Below, piece by piece: positions 26,042 through 33,674 of a stretch of DNA of 64,000 nucleotides. The first letter of the stretch is position 1. Every line of letters begins with the position of its first letter. The notes beneath the pieces are model-generated. The model worked only from the letters and a program-made list of their open reading frames with translations. It had not been told where the DNA came from and searched no databases. Both the position numbers and the translations under genes were made by a program. Source of the stretch: Chryseobacterium glaciei (lineage in GTDB: Bacteria; Bacteroidota; Bacteroidia; Flavobacteriales; Weeksellaceae); contig NZ_CP015199.1 of assembly GCF_001648155.1 (NCBI RefSeq), positions 3,977,001 through 4,041,000 of the forward strand. Reading direction: 5' to 3'.

Positions 26042-27190
26042 TTATAATTTAGACAAATTCTCAATCGCCCTTTCCAAAGTTTCCTGTTTTTTTGCAAAAC
26101 AAAGGCGAATCACATTTTCATTCAGTTTATTTTTATAGAAAGAAGAAAATGGTACACTTGTGACTTTATGATTGATCGTTAATTCACTCGCGAATTCAAA
26201 ATCATTTTTATCTGAAATTTTATCATATTTCAACGCTTGGAAATAGGTTCCCTCACAATCAAGCAATTCGAAAGAGGTATTGGCTAAACCTTGTCTCAAG
26301 AAATCTCTTTTTTCCTGAAAGAATTGGTTTAAATGATTGTAATGATCTTCATTTTTCATATACTCAGCCAAAGCTAATTGAATCGGAGTATTCACACAAA
26401 AAACATTGAATTGATGTACTTTTCTGAACTCATCCGTTAAAGCTTTCGGAGCGGCGCAATATCCAATTTTCCAGCCTGTAACATGAAAAAGCTTTCCGAA
26501 AGAGGCGACCAAAAGACTTCTTTCTTTTAATTCAGGATATTTGCAGATGCTCAAATGTTGCTTTCCATCAAAAACGATATTTTCGTAGACTTCATCACTC
26601 AAAATCAATATCGGAGTGTCTTTTACAATAGAAATCAGTTCCTGAATATCATTTTCCTTTAAAATCTTTCCTGAAGGGTTATTTGGATTATTTAGAATAA
26701 TCATTTTTGTTTTGTCTGAAACTAAATTTTTCACAACGCTCCAATCAATTTCATAATCTGGAGCTTTCATTTCAAAACGCTTTACAATTCCTCCGAAAAG
26801 CTCTACTGTAGGCTCATAACAGTCATAGGCAGGCTCAAAAATAATCACTTCATCATCTTTTTTAATGAAAGTTGCAATGGCTGTAAAAATAGCCTGTGTT
26901 CCGCCTGCCGTAACGGTTATTTCTGAATCAGGGTGATAAACAGCTTGGTGACTGTTTTCAATTTTTCTTGCAATTTCTTCTTTTAAACCAATCATTCCGC
27001 CCAAAGGTGCATATTGATTAAAACCTTTTTTAATGAAATGATCTACATGATTTAACAATTCAGAATCGGGCATGAAATCGGGGAATCCTTGTGATAAATT
27101 AATAGCCTCATTTTCATTGGCTAATTGCGTCATCTGACTGAAAATCGTAGTTCCTACATCGGAAAGTTTAGAAAAAGGAAGTTGTATCAT
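26042..27190 (-). CDS. PLP-dependent aminotransferase (methionine / kynurenine aminotransferase-like)
   Basis: A 382-residue class I aminotransferase. NPNNPSGK and the PLP lysine in SFGKLFHVTGWKIGY are plain, with the AGGTQA loop near residue 90 and the C-terminal Arg of VIRLCFAKK for the substrate carboxylate. The N-terminal NLSQGFPDFMPD is typical of the YbdL group, which transaminates methionine and aromatic amino acids with 2-oxo acids. Cytosolic. It is a single minus-strand gene with a shared perfect-palindrome terminator at its 3' end. Confidence 0.9.
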   Translation of the reverse strand: MIQLPFSKLSDVGTTIFSQMTQLANENEAINLSQGFPDFMPDSELLNHVDHFIKKGFNQYAPLGGMIGLKEEIARKIENSHQAVYHPDSEITVTAGGTQAIFTAIATFIKKDDEVIIFEPAYDCYEPTVELFGGIVKRFEMKAPDYEIDWSVVKNLVSDKTKMIILNNPNNPSGKILKENDIQELISIVKDTPILILSDEVYENIVFDGKQHLSICKYPELKERSLLVASFGKLFHVTGWKIGYCAAPKALTDEFRKVHQFNVFCVNTPIQLALAEYMKNEDHYNHLNQFFQEKRDFLRQGLANTSFELLDCEGTYFQALKYDKISDKNDFEFASELTINHKVTSVPFSSFYKNKLNENVIRLCFAKKQETLERAIENLSKL

Positions 27191-27240
27191 TAAAACAAAT
27201 TTTTTACTTACATCGAATTTAATTTATTTTTTGCAATAAA

Positions 27241-27272
27241 AAAAGACTATCTTCTTACAGACAGCCTTTTCT
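27241..27272 (-). terminator. Terminator of the YiiX-like gene
   Basis: On the minus strand AAGGCTGTC pairs with GATAGTCTT using G-T pairs, followed by a run of T. It ends the two-gene unit at 27325-28696. Confidence 0.65.
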
Positions 27273-27324
27273 TCAATTTTATGTCAAATCTGCAATAAGG
27301 ATTTTATCATTAAAAAAATTATAT

Positions 27325-27984
27325 TTACTTAATCCATTCAAATATTTTTTCAGCTTTATGGGTACTTTCAAATCCGTCTACCGGAAAATAAGTCAGGGTG
27401 TCTTTTTTTAAGATCTCCTTTTTCATCCCGGTAACTTTTCTCTGATGTTCAGACATTATAGTGATGTTGTTTATTTTTAGTTTTTTTACAATAAACTCTG
27501 AGCAATAATACTCTTTATCACTTTCATCAAAAACGTAATCAAAATTAATATTTTCTTCTTTAGATTTTTTGAGAGATTCTTTTATGCCCTCCAATTTATT
27601 TGCATTAATATCTTTAAGTTTCCAGATGGAAAGATAATTAAGGTCTTCAGGTTTGATGAAATCTGTGATGTTTTCAATAAATAGATTGTGATTGTTTTTT
27701 TTATTTTTATCAACATACACATGATAAATGATCAGATGATGATCTTCTACAAAACCGATTCCGAGGTGAGATGCATATTTATTTTTAATATTAAAATCTT
27801 TTGCAAGATTTCCTAATTTCCCTGTGGTGCCCCTTTGAATAAGATAAATACTCTGATCATTAAAATCAAGGTTTTTTATTTTATAATCTAGCGTTGGCGT
27901 TTTATGGAAAGAAAAAATTGCTATTATGAGCAAAATACTCATAATAGCAATTAAAAAGTTTATTTTCTTTTTGAGGAAGATCAT
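27325..27984 (-). CDS. YiiX/YebB-like NlpC/P60-superfamily cysteine hydrolase
   Basis: About 219 residues from the chosen start MIFLKKKINFLIAIMSILLI, a membrane anchor or signal. The rest looks like a permuted papain-like fold of the YiiX type: IYLIQRGTTGKLGN, the catalytic His segment ASHLGIGFVEDH, and the catalytic Cys in EYYCSEFIVKKL. Such enzymes are thought to cleave amide or ester bonds in the periplasm, but substrates are mostly unknown. The longest frame starts at 28011, overlapping the upstream gene; the ATG at 27984 is one base past the upstream stop, which points to translational coupling with the glycine-zipper lipoprotein gene. Confidence 0.75.
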   Translation of the reverse strand: MIFLKKKINFLIAIMSILLIIAIFSFHKTPTLDYKIKNLDFNDQSIYLIQRGTTGKLGNLAKDFNIKNKYASHLGIGFVEDHHLIIYHVYVDKNKKNNHNLFIENITDFIKPEDLNYLSIWKLKDINANKLEGIKESLKKSKEENINFDYVFDESDKEYYCSEFIVKKLKINNITIMSEHQRKVTGMKKEILKKDTLTYFPVDGFESTHKAEKIFEWIK

Positions 27985-27985
27985 A

Positions 27986-28696
27986 TTATTTATCAGTAAA
28001 TACTCCGACAATAGATCCTACAAGAATACCAATTGCTCCTCCTACAACCATTCCAACCGGGAAAGCGATGAGTCCTCCGACTGCAACTCCTACTCCAAAG
28101 CCAATCATACCGCCCCAAATAAAGTTGGGTGTTTTTCCAAATACATTTTTACTGTAATTTCCTTCTTCGTCATTTACTTTAAAATCATTCAGATTTTTGA
28201 TAAGGCTTTTTTCATAACTCGGAAGAGATTTGAAATTTGAATTCACTTCCAAATTTGAAATCGACTGCATATTGATCATTTTTGCCAGAGTTTTGGCAGC
28301 AGGGGAAAGATTGGTCTGCTGTATAAGAGTATCAAATGGCGTATTCATATTGCTTATCGTAGTTGCAATAATCTGATTCACCTGATCAAGTTTTAATTGC
28401 TGATCTATAGGAATCTGGGCTTTGAGATAAAATTCATCAAGATCACTCTGTGTCAAGACGTAGTTTGCTCCTGCAGCCTTTACTTTATTTCCTATGTAAT
28501 TTGCAGCAGCGTTAAAAGGATCTGAAGTTGCAAAGTAGTCTCCGTCGGTAAATTTCAACGAAAGTGTGGTTATATCAGGTAACGTGGAGGTGATTTCCTG
28601 TGCAGATTCTGCAATGGTGTTGTCTTCGCTGCATGAATAGAAGATCGCAGGTGATGTTACAAGTCCAATTACTGTTAAAAGAGTTTTTGTTTTCAT
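27986..28696 (-). CDS. Lipoprotein with C-terminal glycine-zipper membrane segment
   Basis: A 236-residue protein I cannot assign to a family. A lipoprotein signal (FYSC, Cys 22) is followed by an alpha-helical middle part. The last 50 residues are a long glycine-zipper hairpin, GMIGFGVGVAVGGLIAFPVG and VVGGAIGILVGSIVGVF. Glycine zippers pack in membranes and occur in oligomeric lipoproteins, pore formers and secretion effectors. It is the first gene of a two-gene unit with the YiiX-like hydrolase, with one base between stop and start. The pairing suggests a common role at the envelope, which is inference. Confidence 0.65.
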   Translation of the reverse strand: MKTKTLLTVIGLVTSPAIFYSCSEDNTIAESAQEITSTLPDITTLSLKFTDGDYFATSDPFNAAANYIGNKVKAAGANYVLTQSDLDEFYLKAQIPIDQQLKLDQVNQIIATTISNMNTPFDTLIQQTNLSPAAKTLAKMINMQSISNLEVNSNFKSLPSYEKSLIKNLNDFKVNDEEGNYSKNVFGKTPNFIWGGMIGFGVGVAVGGLIAFPVGMVVGGAIGILVGSIVGVFTDK

Positions 28697-28854
28697 ATAT
28701 TAATTAGTTTTGTATGATAAAGGTATCAGGAAATCAACTGTAATGATATGGCCAACAAGTAAGTATATTTAGATTTTGATTAAGTGTATTGATTTTTCAG
28801 GTAAATGATTTTAAAGAGGCTGATCTTTGATTATTTCTGAAGGTTGGCTATGCG

Positions 28855-28884
28855 AAAAAAGATCATCCGCAGATGATCTTTTTT
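28855..28884 (-). terminator. Terminator of the YadA-like/T9SS gene
   Basis: A 13-bp perfect stem (AAAAAAGATCATC) with a 4-base loop and T runs both ways, 37 bases past the stop at 28921. Confidence 0.88.
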
Positions 28885-28920
28885 AGAAGTCTGTAAAAGC
28901 TGTTTCTAAAACTTTTTACT

Positions 28921-30081
28921 TTATTGAATAAGCATCTTTTTAGACTCTGCCACTTTTCCGTCAACAGTCATCTGATAAACATACGAACCACTTTGAATAC
29001 CTGTAATATTGATGGTTCCGTTTCCTTTATCTTTCAAAGAAATGGTCTTCACAAGCTGTCCCGAAATACTATACACGGATATAGCTGCCTGTTTAGAATT
29101 TGCCGGAAGGTAATATTTTATGTCAGTTTCTCCTTTTGCCGGATTGGGTATGTTTTGATACAGTCTTGGTCCATTAGACTCCGAGCTTAGATCTAGACTT
29201 ATTTTATTTTGCTTAAGCAGATCTTTTAATTCCTGAATTTCTTTTTTAAGCTCATCAATCTGTGTCTGAATTTCTACCGGATTCTGGTTGTCAGACTGTC
29301 TGGTTATTGTACTGGTAGCAACCATTACATTTCCGTCATTATCTACGACCAGAGCACGGCCGGAGCCGCTGGGCAAACCTTGTAAACGCACAGTGCCTAC
29401 AGAATGAAAATTAGCAGTGGGAGCAGTCGTTCGCACTCCTACAAACTGATCCCTGATGAGCATTGTAGATGTTCCAGACATTCCAAACATGATAGAGCGA
29501 GGTATTGTATTGGTCAATTTTGCTCCTGATGTTCCTGATCCTATCACAAAAGAACGGTCACCGGTAGTTGCCAGATCTATTCCGAAACCTCCGGAATAAT
29601 AAGTTCCAAGGTCTATGCCTACACCGATTGCAAACTGATTGGTTGCTCTGATGGTATTGGCCCACCCCAGTGCCACTGATTTCCCGGCAGAGTTCAGTAC
29701 GGTATTTAACTGTCCTGCAACAATATTTCCGCCGCCACTGTTAGAAAGATTATTTTCCCAACCTACAATTAAAGAACTGTCTACATTGGCTCCCAAAACA
29801 TTTCCGATTCCGGCTACCAGACTTCCTTTGGCATTTACGGTATTTGAGTTATTCACTCCGTCTACCACAAAAGATCCTGAGCTGGTTAATGAGGCCTGCC
29901 CCGGGTTTGTTGTTGCTCCATTCACTCTTAGAAATAACGGGACAATTCCTGTGGTTCCAACATAGTTTAAGCTGCTTGTGGTAGCATTACCCGTGGTAAG
30001 CCATTGTCCGTTAACAAATCCGGTTGAAAATAATAGAACGGCAACAGCCAGACTTTTCATGTTTAATAGGTCTCTTTTCAT
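28921..30081 (-). CDS. YadA-like head-repeat surface protein with coiled coil and T9SS sorting domain
   Basis: A 386-residue secreted protein. A signal peptide (GFVNGQ) is followed by a series of about 14-residue G-x-x-N/V repeats (SLIVGWENNLSNSGGGNIVA, SVALGWANTIRATNQFAIG) like the left-handed beta-roll of trimeric autotransporter heads. Next is a heptad coiled coil near residues 265-295 (QIDELKKEIQELKDLLKQN). The C-terminus is a type A T9SS sorting domain: LYQNIPNPAKGETDIKY, then ISVYSISGQLVK, ending MLIQ. It should cross the outer membrane by T9SS rather than as an autotransporter, and may form a trimeric adhesin stalk. The gene lies downstream of the LytTR regulator on the same strand. 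Confidence 0.8.
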   Translation of the reverse strand: MKRDLLNMKSLAVAVLLFSTGFVNGQWLTTGNATTSSLNYVGTTGIVPLFLRVNGATTNPGQASLTSSGSFVVDGVNNSNTVNAKGSLVAGIGNVLGANVDSSLIVGWENNLSNSGGGNIVAGQLNTVLNSAGKSVALGWANTIRATNQFAIGVGIDLGTYYSGGFGIDLATTGDRSFVIGSGTSGAKLTNTIPRSIMFGMSGTSTMLIRDQFVGVRTTAPTANFHSVGTVRLQGLPSGSGRALVVDNDGNVMVATSTITRQSDNQNPVEIQTQIDELKKEIQELKDLLKQNKISLDLSSESNGPRLYQNIPNPAKGETDIKYYLPANSKQAAISVYSISGQLVKTISLKDKGNGTINITGIQSGSYVYQMTVDGKVAESKKMLIQ

Positions 30082-30208
30082 AATAAGTAAACTTTGATGA
30101 TTGATTTTCTCAAAAGTATCAAAGCATTATTGATGAGCCTATTAGAAGTGATTAAGTGTCTGTATTATATTGAGTATTTGTTGTTGTTTTTCATTTAATT
30201 GTGAAATA

Positions 30209-30925
30209 TTAAACTATTTTTTGTAAAAAATCATTCTTTTTACGGACTGAAACATCCAGAACGGAATTATCAGCCATTACAACCTGTCCGCCTTTTCCTT
30301 TGATATATTCCTTGAGGTGTTCAAGGTTGATCAGATGTTTATGGTGTATTCTGAAGAAATTATGATCTGAAAGATGTTTTTCAAAGTCATACAATGTTTT
30401 AGAAACAATTACTTTGGTTTTGTCTGCAAGATAAATGAATGTATAATTAGAGTCTGCCTCACAGCGAATAATTTCATCGATATTCACCCTTTTAAAACCC
30501 TGTAATGTAGGAAGATTAATTTTGCTCTGAAATGTAGTGTTGAGCGTGACAATTTTACTTTTTCTGAAGTTTTCTAAAGCTTTATTGACTGCTTTTACAA
30601 AATCAAGTTTTTTAACAGGTTTCAGGATATAGTTGCTAACGCCCTTTTTGATAGCTTCGATGGCAGACTTTTCAGAATTGGTAATGAATATAATCTGCGA
30701 ATTTTCCTGATAACGTAGAAAAAGATCACCTGTATTATCATCTATTAGTTCTGAATTCAGAAAGATTAAATCTGAAGATCTTCTCGACAAAAATTCAAAA
30801 GCCTGCAGAATATCATTGGATTTGAAGGTAATTTCAAATTCCGGAAACTCACTTTTTAATAATAAAGAAATATTATCTTCATCATCGTGCTCGTCAATAA
30901 TACAAGTTTGTAAATTGTTTTCCAT
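30209..30925 (-). CDS. LytTR response regulator with degenerate receiver
   Basis: A 238-residue regulator. The N-terminal 120 residues have the receiver fold (acidic DEHDDED at 11-17, conserved Lys in YILKPVKK), but the phospho-acceptor position in DLIFLNSEL is Asn 57 instead of Asp. The C-terminal LytTR DNA-binding domain (about 135-238) is complete, with IDEIIRCEADSNYTFIYL and FFRIHHKHLINLEHLKEYIK. Such regulators usually pair with a membrane histidine kinase; none is adjacent. It precedes the YadA-like/T9SS surface gene on the same strand with 127 bases between, so the two may be co-regulated. The Asn suggests phosphorylation-independent action. Confidence 0.85.
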   Translation of the reverse strand: MENNLQTCIIDEHDDEDNISLLLKSEFPEFEITFKSNDILQAFEFLSRRSSDLIFLNSELIDDNTGDLFLRYQENSQIIFITNSEKSAIEAIKKGVSNYILKPVKKLDFVKAVNKALENFRKSKIVTLNTTFQSKINLPTLQGFKRVNIDEIIRCEADSNYTFIYLADKTKVIVSKTLYDFEKHLSDHNFFRIHHKHLINLEHLKEYIKGKGGQVVMADNSVLDVSVRKKNDFLQKIV

Positions 30926-31171
30926 AATGCTTTGAGTTTGGTTTTTAGTTTTAGTTAATTTTTCATTTGATTTTATTGTTTTACTATTTTATATTGAAAT
31001 TGTTTAATAAATGTCGTGTAATTTAATAAATATTAATAATAGTTTAAATTCGTTTCTCACGTTATGTTGAATAATGTAAATGTATGATTTCATTAATAAT
31101 AATGCAACACTTAAAGCAAAAAAACAAGAAAAATGAATTAAAAAAATCTGGTGTATTTTTATTCAATTTCG

Positions 31172-31179
31172 TACTTTTG
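31172..31179 (+). promoter_or_regulatory. -7 element of the parE operon
   Basis: TACTTTTG, a perfect TAnnTTTG match, 21 bases before the ATG of parE. No clear -33 element. Confidence 0.5.
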
Positions 31180-31199
31180 TATGTTTGCTGAAATAATAT

Positions 31200-33086
31200 A
31201 TGTCACAAGAAATAAATCCAATCTATTCCGAAGATAATATCAGAACCCTCGATTGGCAGGAGCACATTCGTTTACGTCCCGGAATGTATATCGGGAAGTT
31301 AGGAGACGGCTCATCTGCTGATGACGGTATTTATATTTTGCTTAAAGAAATTCTGGACAACTCTATCGATGAGTTCAGAATGAAGTCGGGTAAGAGAATT
31401 GAAATAAAAGTGGACGACGGTAAAGTTATGATTCGTGACTTTGGCCGTGGAATTCCATTAGGAAAAGTGGTAGACGCTGTTTCCAAAATGAATACTGGGG
31501 GTAAGTATGATAGTAAAGCCTTCAAAAAATCTGTAGGTCTGAATGGGGTAGGTACAAAAGCTGTAAATGCTCTTTCAGAATATTTCCGTGTACGATCTTT
31601 CCGTGAAGGAAAAATGAAGATGGCAGAATTTTCCCGTGGGATGATTACGGAAGATTTTGAAGAAAAAGATACCTCAGACAGAAACGGAACCGAAATTTCC
31701 TTTGTTCCGGATGGAGAAATTTTCCTTCATTTCAAATACAGAAAAGAGTATATCGAAAGGATGTTACGTAATTATGCGTATCTAAATCCGGGATTAAAAA
31801 TTCTTTTCAACGGAGAAACATTTTATTCTGAAAATGGTCTTAAAGACTTATTGGAAGAGGAAGTGGAAAGTGAAATTCTTTATCCAATCGTTCACTTGAG
31901 GGATAATGATATTGAATTAGCCATCACGCATTCCGATAAATCTCAGACCGAGACCTATTTTTCATTCGTTAACGGACAAAATACAACGCAGGGTGGAACG
32001 CACTTAAATGCCTTCCGTGAAGCGTATGTAAAAACGATCCGTGAGTTTTTTAATAAGAATTTTGATGCTTCTGATATCAGAAAATCGATCATCGCAGCGA
32101 TTTCCATTAATGTTGAAGAGCCTGTTTTTGAATCTCAGACGAAAACTAAATTAGGTTCAAACGATATTGGACCAAATGGGCCAACGGTTAGAACTTTCAT
32201 CATTGATTTTCTGAAAAGTAAATTAGATAATTTCTTACATAAAAATCCTGAAATTTCTGAAGCGATCCAGAGAAAAATATTGATCTCGGAAAGAGAAAGA
32301 AAAGAGCTTTCCGGAATTCAGAAATTGGCGAGAGAAAGAGCTAAGAAAGTTTCTCTTCACAATAAAAAACTTCGTGACTGCAGACAGCATTATAATGATC
32401 AAAAGGCTGAAAGAAAAGGAGATACGCAGATTTTTATTACCGAAGGAGATTCTGCATCAGGATCAATCACAAAATCTAGACAGGTAGAAACTCAGGCTGT
32501 ATTTTCATTAAAAGGAAAGCCTTTGAATTGCTATGGGCTTACGAAAAAGGTAGTGTACGAAAATGAAGAATTCAATTTGCTTCAAGCTGCTTTAAATATC
32601 GAAGAAAGTCTTGAAGACTTAAGATATAACCACGTAATTATTGCAACAGATGCCGACGTCGATGGGATGCACATTCGTTTGCTGATGATCACATTCTTTT
32701 TACAGTTTTTCCCTGATCTGATTAAGAATGGACACCTTTATATCCTTCAAACTCCTTTGTTTAGGGTAAGAAATAAAAAGGAAACAAGATATTGTTACTC
32801 CGAACAGGAAAGAGTGAAAGCATTAAACGAGTTGGGAAAGAACCCTGAGATTACTCGATTCAAAGGATTGGGAGAGATCTCGCCTGATGAGTTTAAACAT
32901 TTCATTGGTAAAGACATTCGTCTGGAACCTGTCGTGATCGGAAAAGATCAGACAATAGAACAGTTATTAGAATTTTACATGGGTAAAAATACTCCGGACA
33001 GACAGTTGTTTATCTTGGATAACCTTGTCGTAGAAGACCCGGATATTGATAAAAAAGAAATATTGAGTGAAGCTATAGAAGAATAA
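31200..33086 (+). CDS. parE: DNA topoisomerase IV subunit B
   Basis: A 628-residue type IIA topoisomerase ATPase subunit. The GHKL nucleotide site is visible as [19 protein letters not shown] and the lid [19 protein letters not shown]. The TOPRIM domain has EGDSASGS and DADVDGMHI, and the C-terminal segment [13 protein letters not shown] follows. It forms an A2B2 enzyme with ParC, which unlinks replicated chromosomes. It could be called a GyrB-like protein on sequence alone; the adjacent A subunit and short length favour ParE. It opens an operon of at least five genes: parE, small membrane protein, parC, lipoprotein and rhomboid protease. Confidence 0.93.
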   Translation: MSQEINPIYSEDNIRTLDWQEHIRLRPGMYIGKLGDGSSADDGIYILLKEILDNSIDEFRMKSGKRIEIKVDDGKVMIRDFGRGIPLGKVVDAVSKMNTGGKYDSKAFKKSVGLNGVGTKAVNALSEYFRVRSFREGKMKMAEFSRGMITEDFEEKDTSDRNGTEISFVPDGEIFLHFKYRKEYIERMLRNYAYLNPGLKILFNGETFYSENGLKDLLEEEVESEILYPIVHLRDNDIELAITHSDKSQTETYFSFVNGQNTTQGGTHLNAFREAYVKTIREFFNKNFDASDIRKSIIAAISINVEEPVFESQTKTKLGSNDIGPNGPTVRTFIIDFLKSKLDNFLHKNPEISEAIQRKILISERERKELSGIQKLARERAKKVSLHNKKLRDCRQHYNDQKAERKGDTQIFITEGDSASGSITKSRQVETQAVFSLKGKPLNCYGLTKKVVYENEEFNLLQAALNIEESLEDLRYNHVIIATDADVDGMHIRLLMITFFLQFFPDLIKNGHLYILQTPLFRVRNKKETRYCYSEQERVKALNELGKNPEITRFKGLGEISPDEFKHFIGKDIRLEPVVIGKDQTIEQLLEFYMGKNTPDRQLFILDNLVVEDPDIDKKEILSEAIEE

Positions 33087-33100
33087 ATAATACAAATACA

Positions 33101-33163
33101 ATGATGAAAAAAGACCACTTAAAACACCAAAAAACAAAACACACCAAAACACACACTAATTAA
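33101..33163 (+). CDS. Possible 20-residue Lys/His/Thr-rich mini-ORF between parE and the next gene
   Basis: ATG ATG start, sequence MMKKDHLKHQKTKHTKTHTN, stop one base before the ATG of the membrane-protein gene. The DNA is a CA-rich tract with almost no G after the first codons, so the RNA would be unstructured. Either the tract simply keeps the next start open, or it is a translated coupling leader. No known family; the low confidence reflects its size. Confidence 0.25.
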   Translation: MMKKDHLKHQKTKHTKTHTN

Positions 33164-33164
33164 T

Positions 33165-33674
33165 ATGAGACTGAGTAACCGTAACAAAGCTTCGGTATAT
33201 AACTTTGTGAATACGCTATTGATAATGGCAGTTTTAATCGGGATTGCGCTTTTTCTTCTTGAAGAATATAGATTTAATATTTTAGGATTAGAAAGCTATT
33301 TATTAATGATTATTCCTATTGCCTTACTAATAGCTTTTTACTTAAGAGGAAGACAAATTTTTGAGTACGACAGTGATGGGGAGGCCCTTAATTTTAAAAA
33401 CCGAAACATTGTTCCATTTCTGGATAAGCCATTAAGTGATGAGTTCCCGAAATACAAACTGATAAACTATGAGATTATAGATGTTTTCTTTATTAAAAGA
33501 CTCTATGTTACCATTTCAAGTAAAGTTAGTGGATCCACAATGTTGAAATATGAAATTTCGTACCTCACGAGAAAAGAAGTAACAGATTTAAAGTTCTCTT
33601 TAAATAAAGTCGTAAAAGCTAATAACGAGAAAAAAGAGTTAAAAATAAAAAATGACAGAAGAACACTCTCATGA
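33165..33674 (+). CDS. Small membrane protein inside the parE-parC operon
   Basis: A 169-residue protein I do not recognise. Two hydrophobic helices near residues 14-35 and 42-60 (ESYLLMIIPIALLIAFYL) are followed by a charged 100-residue cytosolic domain with several beta strands, such as IIDVFFIKRLYVTISSKV, that may be PH-like. The C-terminus KKELKIKNDRRTLS is strongly basic. The last 23 bases overlap the start of parC, so the two are probably translationally coupled. The link to topoisomerase IV is only positional. Confidence 0.7.
   Translation: MRLSNRNKASVYNFVNTLLIMAVLIGIALFLLEEYRFNILGLESYLLMIIPIALLIAFYLRGRQIFEYDSDGEALNFKNRNIVPFLDKPLSDEFPKYKLINYEIIDVFFIKRLYVTISSKVSGSTMLKYEISYLTRKEVTDLKFSLNKVVKANNEKKELKIKNDRRTLS

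Noticed and set aside
31021..31199. A replication origin near parE
   Set aside because: No dnaA, no cluster of DnaA boxes, and topoisomerase IV genes alone are not evidence of an origin.
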